In this document: in pieces, positions 57,146 through 61,132 of the stretch
How the letters are laid out: each line of letters starts with the position of its first letter
Position numbering within the stretch: position 1 is the stretch's first letter
DNA from: Chloroflexota bacterium
GTDB lineage: Bacteria; Chloroflexota; Anaerolineae; Promineifilales; Promineifilaceae
Assembly: GCA_013112725.1 (NCBI GenBank)
Contig: JABFFZ010000026.1
Location: forward strand, 1-61,132
Direction: 5' to 3'
DNA: 61,132 nt
Notes under the pieces: generated by a model
What the model saw: the letters and a program-made list of their open reading frames with translations, nothing else
Told to the model about the DNA's origin: nothing
Database searches by the model: none
Program-made: the position numbers and the translations under genes

Positions 57146-57176
57146 TGGCTGGTGGTTTATATCAGCCACCAGCCAC
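57145..57176 (+). repeat. Heptad hairpin GTGGCTGGTGG / CCACCAGCCAC
   Basis: 11 perfect pairs, 10-base loop; the stop codon TAG of the PLP enzyme forms its start. Separates the cluster from corA. Confidence 0.88.
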
Positions 57177-57187
57177 ATTGAACAACT

Positions 57188-58189
57188 ATGATTCGCATTC
57201 TCTACAGCCCCGCCGAAAATGAATATCGCACCGACCTGAAGCTGGCCGACGTCGTCCAGGTGTTAGCCCAACCTCAACCCCAGGGGCTGCTCTGGTTAGA
57301 TTTCAGCCAGGAGCCGCTGGACGTGGGGGAAACCATCTTACGGGACATTTTCAAGTTTCACCCCCTGGCAGTAGACGACGCCCTGACGGAAGCCCACGTG
57401 CCCCGAATTGATGACTGGCAGGAATACCTGTATGTAGTCTTACGCGCTTTTGCCTACATCAAGGAAAATGAAGAAGGCGAGGCCGAAACCCTGGTACCGG
57501 AACTCGATGTTTTCATCAGCCGCCACTACATCGTCACCTACCATGAAACGCCGATCACGGCCGTAGACCGGGTATGGGCTGCCTGCCAACGTGATAAACG
57601 CCTGCTCAACAACGGGCCGGACCACCTGCTCTATCGCCTGACGGACGAAATCATCAACGACGCCATCACCGTCGTGGAACAAATTCAGGAAACCCTGGAT
57701 GAAATTGAAGACATCATTTTTGCCGCCCCCTCCCCGCAAATGGCCGAACGCATTTTTTATCTGAAACGCAATATCTTACGGCTGCGCCGGGTCATTGCGC
57801 CGCAGCGGGAAGTGCTCAACAAACTCGCCCGCGACGATTACGCCGTCATAGACCCCCGCGACCGTATTTTCTTCCGTGATGGCTACGATCACCTGATGCG
57901 GCTGTATGAACTGATAGACAATCTGCGCGACATGACCGGCAGCGTTTTAGACACCTACCTCTCCGTTGTGAACAACAACATGAACAGCGTCATGAAAACG
58001 CTGGCTGTCTTTACCGCCCTGTTTCTGCCCCTTACTTTTATCACCGGCTTTTTTGGTATGAACTTTTTTGCGACTACCATTGATACCCACAATTGGAGTG
58101 GTTGGTTCGCTTTTGGTGTGGCGCTGGGCGCCATGCTGGCCGTGCCTATTGTGATGCTTGTCTGGATGCGCTATCGTCGTTGGCTGTAG
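57188..58189 (+). CDS. corA: CorA family magnesium/cobalt transporter
   Basis: 333 residues. A cytoplasmic funnel domain of about 270 residues with long helices (VEQIQETLDEIEDIIF, YDHLMRLYELIDNLRDMTGSVLDTYLSVVNNNMNSVMKTL) is followed by two transmembrane helices and the selectivity motif GMNFF in LTFITGFFGMNFFATT. It ends with the basic VWMRYRRWL. Pentameric channel for Mg2+ (also Co2+/Ni2+). No operon partner. An imperfect hairpin lies at 58284-58313 after the stop. Confidence 0.93.
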   Translation: MIRILYSPAENEYRTDLKLADVVQVLAQPQPQGLLWLDFSQEPLDVGETILRDIFKFHPLAVDDALTEAHVPRIDDWQEYLYVVLRAFAYIKENEEGEAETLVPELDVFISRHYIVTYHETPITAVDRVWAACQRDKRLLNNGPDHLLYRLTDEIINDAITVVEQIQETLDEIEDIIFAAPSPQMAERIFYLKRNILRLRRVIAPQREVLNKLARDDYAVIDPRDRIFFRDGYDHLMRLYELIDNLRDMTGSVLDTYLSVVNNNMNSVMKTLAVFTALFLPLTFITGFFGMNFFATTIDTHNWSGWFAFGVALGAMLAVPIVMLVWMRYRRWL

Positions 58190-58419
58190 GTGGCGCTGTA
58201 CCAAAGCGGCCAGCTTCTCTCTAGCGTTCACCCACTTTTCACGTTTTAGTCCCCCCAAAATACCATTGAGAAAAAAGACGCTATCCCGTACCTTTATGGT
58301 AGGGATAAGCAGTATTAGGCTAGAAGAAAGTATAGCGTGAGTTTGAACATGACTGTGTTAGCCTGTTTAGGGTAGACCTTTAGACGCCGGTTTACAGCAT
58401 CTTCAATCCAGAGCTAACA

Positions 58420-60663
58420 ATGAAGATCTCTACAGAAGTAACAAGTGGAATCACAGACAATATGAGTAAACTTTTTTCTGGCATTGGCTCAAAGATTATT
58501 CTTCCATACCTGCTGCTGACGTTGCTTGTGGCCGGTATTGGCGCGTTTATCGTTGTCAATCTGGTAACAGGTACGCTGCAAGAGCGTTTCAACAACCAGC
58601 TTTTGGACGCTGGCCGGGTTGTGGCCGAAAGTATGGTAGGGTATGAAGCTGATCGCCTGGCCGTGCTGCGGCAAGTGGCTTTCACCGAAGGCGTCGCCGA
58701 GAGCCTGGCCTCCGGCGACCAGCAGGGCCTGACGGAAATTGTGCCCCAAATCATTGCCAACAGCCCGGCCGACGCCGTCGTTTTACTGGACGGCAACGGC
58801 CGTGAACGCCTCTCCTGGCAGCGTTTCCAAAACACCAATGCCGACGCCAACCGCCAACCCGATTTTGCCCAAATTCCCGATGTGCAGTTAGTCCTGAGCG
58901 GTTTTGCCGACGAGTTTGGCGACAAACGCGCTTTTCTGGCGGAAACCGCCGCCGGGCCGATGTTGTTTACGGTTGGGCCTGTCTTTCTGGATGAAGAACA
59001 GGTGGGCGCGGTACTGATTGGCGCTGACGCCCGCAAGATGGCCGTGGCGCTGACCCAAAATGCCGTTGCCCGCGTCACGTTATATGACCAAAACGGCCGT
59101 GTCATGGCCACCACATTAGGCGACGGCCGTGAAAACATCGCCGACCTGCTGCAAGAACCGCCCGCCCAATACGCCACCGTCCGGCAACTGCTCCAGGAAT
59201 CACCGGAACGGGTACAGGTCGTAGCCGAAAACGCCACCCTGAAAGTGCCGCTGCGCCAGCTAGAAATCCTCAACCAGAATTACCAGTTGGCCTTTGGCGA
59301 CTGGCGGCTGCGCAACACTTCCTACGGCCTGTTTAGCGTGGCCCTGCCGCGCAACTTCATCGTCAATGCCGCCGCCACCAGCCGTGACCTGCTCAATATC
59401 GTCTTTACTGCCGCCACCATTGGTGTTATTTTGATTGGCTTTTGGGTGGCGCGGCGCATTGTACGGCCGTTGAACCGGCTGGTAGATGTGACCACGGCCG
59501 TCACTGAAGGCGACCTCAACCAGCGCACCGGCATCGAACGCAAAGATGAAATTGGGATGTTGGCCTCCTCTTTCGATGCTATGACCGAACGGCTGGACGA
59601 ACGGACCCAGCAGCTAGTGGCCCAAAAGAGCGAACTGACCGCTATCCTGGAATCTATCGCCGACGGTGTCATTGTGTTGGACACCGATGATAACATTGTG
59701 ACCGCCAATCCGGCGGCCCAACAACTGCTTTCCGACCTCTCCGAAGGTTTTTCTAAAGGCGACCTGCACGAACTGATCAACGGCCGTTCCCGGCATCACC
59801 AACCGCTGGCCGAAGATCAGGTGCGCCGGTTTGAAATGCACGGCCGTGTCCTGAGCACCTCTTCCGCCCCCGTTCTTCTTCCCGGCGGTGGTCGGTTGGG
59901 CGCGGTGATGGTATTGCGTGACATCACCCGCGAAGCCGAAGCCGAAAACCTGAAAGATAATTTCATCACCGGCATGTCCCATGAACTCCGCACCCCGCTG
60001 ACCGTCGTCAAGGTTTATTCTGACCTGCTGCGCCGCTCCGCTAACGGCCAATTGCAGGAACAGCAGTATGTTTTCCTGGAAAGAATCATCAAAGCCAGCA
60101 GCGAATTGGAAGAACATATCCAAAAGATGATCAACATCTCCGAAATTCAAGCGGGCACGTTAAACCTGAAACGAGAAAACTTCTCTCTTACCGAACTCGT
60201 CAACGCCATCAGCCGCCATTGGCAGCCAGCGATGGCCCAAAAAGGCGTCCACTTTAGCATGGAACAGCCGGCCCATGAACTGACCATCAATGGGGATAAC
60301 AACCGGCTGCAATGGGCCATTGATAATCTCATTGAAAACGCCCTGAACTACACCCCTGCCGGCAACAGCGTCCGGCTGGAAGTGTATGAACAGGGAGAGA
60401 CCGTCTGCCTGGATGTGATAGACAGCGGCATTGGCATCGCCAGCACCGACCAACATTACATTTTTGACCGTTTCTTCCGCGCCAAAAACGAGCAGAATTA
60501 CCGGGAACGGGGTATTGGCCTGGGGTTATTCATCAGCAAAGAGCTAATCGCGCTGCATGGCGGCCAGATCAGCGTGAGCAGCAAACCAGGCGCGGGCAGC
60601 ACGTTCCACTGCACCCTGCCCCTGACAACTCCCATCGCCGCCGTCGTAGGAGAAACGGACTGA
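58420..60663 (+). CDS. Transmembrane sensor histidine kinase (sensor domain, HAMP, PAS, HisKA, HATPase)
   Basis: 747 residues; ATGs at 58420 and 58462 are both possible. TM1 about 24-46, a 280-residue extracytoplasmic double-Cache/GAF-like sensor (QNGRVMATTLGDGRENIA, AFLAETAAGPMLFTVGPVF), TM2 about 325-345, HAMP (RPLNRLVDVTTAVTEGDLNQ), PAS (ILESIADGVIVLDTDDNIVTANPAAQQLL), HisKA with FITGMSHELRTPLTVVKVY and HATPase_c with NLIENALNYTP, DSGIGIAS and GIGLGLFISKELI. WalK/PhoR-like plan. No response regulator follows; a small membrane protein gene does, five bases later. Confidence 0.93.
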   Translation: MKISTEVTSGITDNMSKLFSGIGSKIILPYLLLTLLVAGIGAFIVVNLVTGTLQERFNNQLLDAGRVVAESMVGYEADRLAVLRQVAFTEGVAESLASGDQQGLTEIVPQIIANSPADAVVLLDGNGRERLSWQRFQNTNADANRQPDFAQIPDVQLVLSGFADEFGDKRAFLAETAAGPMLFTVGPVFLDEEQVGAVLIGADARKMAVALTQNAVARVTLYDQNGRVMATTLGDGRENIADLLQEPPAQYATVRQLLQESPERVQVVAENATLKVPLRQLEILNQNYQLAFGDWRLRNTSYGLFSVALPRNFIVNAAATSRDLLNIVFTAATIGVILIGFWVARRIVRPLNRLVDVTTAVTEGDLNQRTGIERKDEIGMLASSFDAMTERLDERTQQLVAQKSELTAILESIADGVIVLDTDDNIVTANPAAQQLLSDLSEGFSKGDLHELINGRSRHHQPLAEDQVRRFEMHGRVLSTSSAPVLLPGGGRLGAVMVLRDITREAEAENLKDNFITGMSHELRTPLTVVKVYSDLLRRSANGQLQEQQYVFLERIIKASSELEEHIQKMINISEIQAGTLNLKRENFSLTELVNAISRHWQPAMAQKGVHFSMEQPAHELTINGDNNRLQWAIDNLIENALNYTPAGNSVRLEVYEQGETVCLDVIDSGIGIASTDQHYIFDRFFRAKNEQNYRERGIGLGLFISKELIALHGGQISVSSKPGAGSTFHCTLPLTTPIAAVVGETD

Positions 60664-60667
60664 AACC

Positions 60668-61132
60668 ATGACCAGCGCCCCGGAACAAACTGAGAACAAA
60701 CGTCGTCGCTATGCACTCTGGCTGCTTTTGCTGCTGCCCTTGTTGCTCAGTTGTTTTTGCGTCTACTCTTCCACGCACCTGGCGTTAAGTCTGGCAGCGG
60801 AAGAGATTGACCAGGCACATATGCTGGCGCAAAACCGGGCTAACTACGGCCGTGACCCCTTCCCCACTCGTTTTGCGCCCCTCAACCCGGCCATCATTAT
60901 TCAGGCCACCATAGATGGCGCCAGCCTGCAAGTGACGCCGGTTATTGACGACGGCGGTCCCCTCCCGGCAAACACACCGGTGATTATCGCTTACATCACC
61001 AACACACCCACCAGCCTGCCTACGGCCGTTGTCGCCATCGCTACCAGCAGCGCCCCGGCCCCAGCGACGGCTACGGCAACGCCGATGAACACGGCCGTGC
61101 CCCCTTCCCCCTCGCCCACGACAACACCAGTC
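60668..61132 (+). CDS. Membrane-anchored protein of unknown function (3' end outside window)
   Basis: 155 codons visible, starting five bases after the histidine kinase stop, so probably co-transcribed. A basic start (NKRRRYA) precedes one transmembrane helix LWLLLLLPLLLSCFCVY, then an extracytoplasmic domain (about 40-110) and the beginning of a Thr/Pro/Ala-rich stretch, which holds several octamers read as Thr-Ala-Val. Function not recognisable; it may be an accessory of the kinase. Confidence 0.65.
   Translation, partial: MTSAPEQTENKRRRYALWLLLLLPLLLSCFCVYSSTHLALSLAAEEIDQAHMLAQNRANYGRDPFPTRFAPLNPAIIIQATIDGASLQVTPVIDDGGPLPANTPVIIAYITNTPTSLPTAVVAIATSSAPAPATATATPMNTAVPPSPSPTTTPV

Noticed and set aside
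1..61132. tRNA or rRNA genes
   Set aside because: No cloverleaf with a GGTTCGAxxCC-type arm and no rRNA-conserved stretch was noticed by reading; a covariance-model scan would be decisive.

Overview
The window reads as a chromosomal segment of a GC-rich bacterium, most likely a Chloroflexota member of the Anaerolineae/Caldilineae type (inference). The reasons are many lipoproteins with Thr/Pro/Ala-rich stalks and no outer-membrane proteins, extracellular beta-propeller proteins ending in a YLPxV-like tail, CRTAC1 and SBBP repeat proteins, a carbamoyltransferase/SxtJ/DUF5989 glycan module, and multi-domain histidine kinases. No rRNA, tRNA, CRISPR array or origin was seen.

Layout. 0-3.2 kb (minus strand): a radical-SAM-like/SPASM protein without the cluster-binding cysteines, a BrnT-type toxin with a small antitoxin, and an arginine decarboxylase. 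3.3-6.2 kb: an MBL-fold hydrolase, a response regulator, a small membrane protein and folD. 6.3-12 kb: an envelope glycan module (O-antigen-ligase-like TPR protein, DUF5989, SxtJ, carbamoyltransferase, GT4 glycosyltransferase). 12-15.9 kb (minus): a BtuF-BtuC-BtuD cobamide importer under a cobalamin riboswitch with an intrinsic terminator. 16-17.3 kb: a decayed locus with a deleted IS5-family element, an hsdM relic and small mobile repeats. 17.6-31.6 kb: secreted M23/beta-propeller and FG-GAP proteins, a DEAD-box helicase, two membrane coiled-coil proteins, a Gfo/Idh/MocA oxidoreductase and an FHA-GAF-PAS histidine kinase. 31.6-37.4 kb: CoA-transferase, orphan molybdenum-hydroxylase FAD and 2Fe-2S subunits, amidase, SGNH hydrolase and a left-handed beta-helix protein. 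37.5-47.2 kb: mnmA, D-cysteine desulfhydrase, SBBP/PKD and choice-of-anchor-B secreted proteins, AI-2E transporter, SDR and a QueA-like protein. 47.4-57.1 kb: a molybdenum hydroxylase (fused FAD/2Fe-2S subunit plus large subunit), a YgeY-type hydrolase, a YgeW-type carbamoyltransferase and two fold-type II PLP enzymes. This resembles a variant of the ygeW/ygeX/ygeY/xdh purine-catabolism cluster. 57.2-61.1 kb: CorA, a histidine kinase and a truncated membrane protein.

The most unusual content is repetitive DNA. (1) The palindromic octamer ACGGCCGT occurs about 130 times by eye, against one or two expected from base composition. (2) Most intergenic gaps hold tandem 7-bp units arranged as inverted repeats. 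The unit sequence differs from array to array, but within an array the two arms pair. These arrays often supply the stop codon or last residues of the adjacent gene, three lie in frame inside genes, and one forms the variable peripheral stem of the cobalamin riboswitch. (3) At least three further families of small structured repeats (94-95 bp, 179 bp and about 55 bp) show paired-base covariation between copies. One copy is flanked by a 9-bp direct repeat, which points to mobility.
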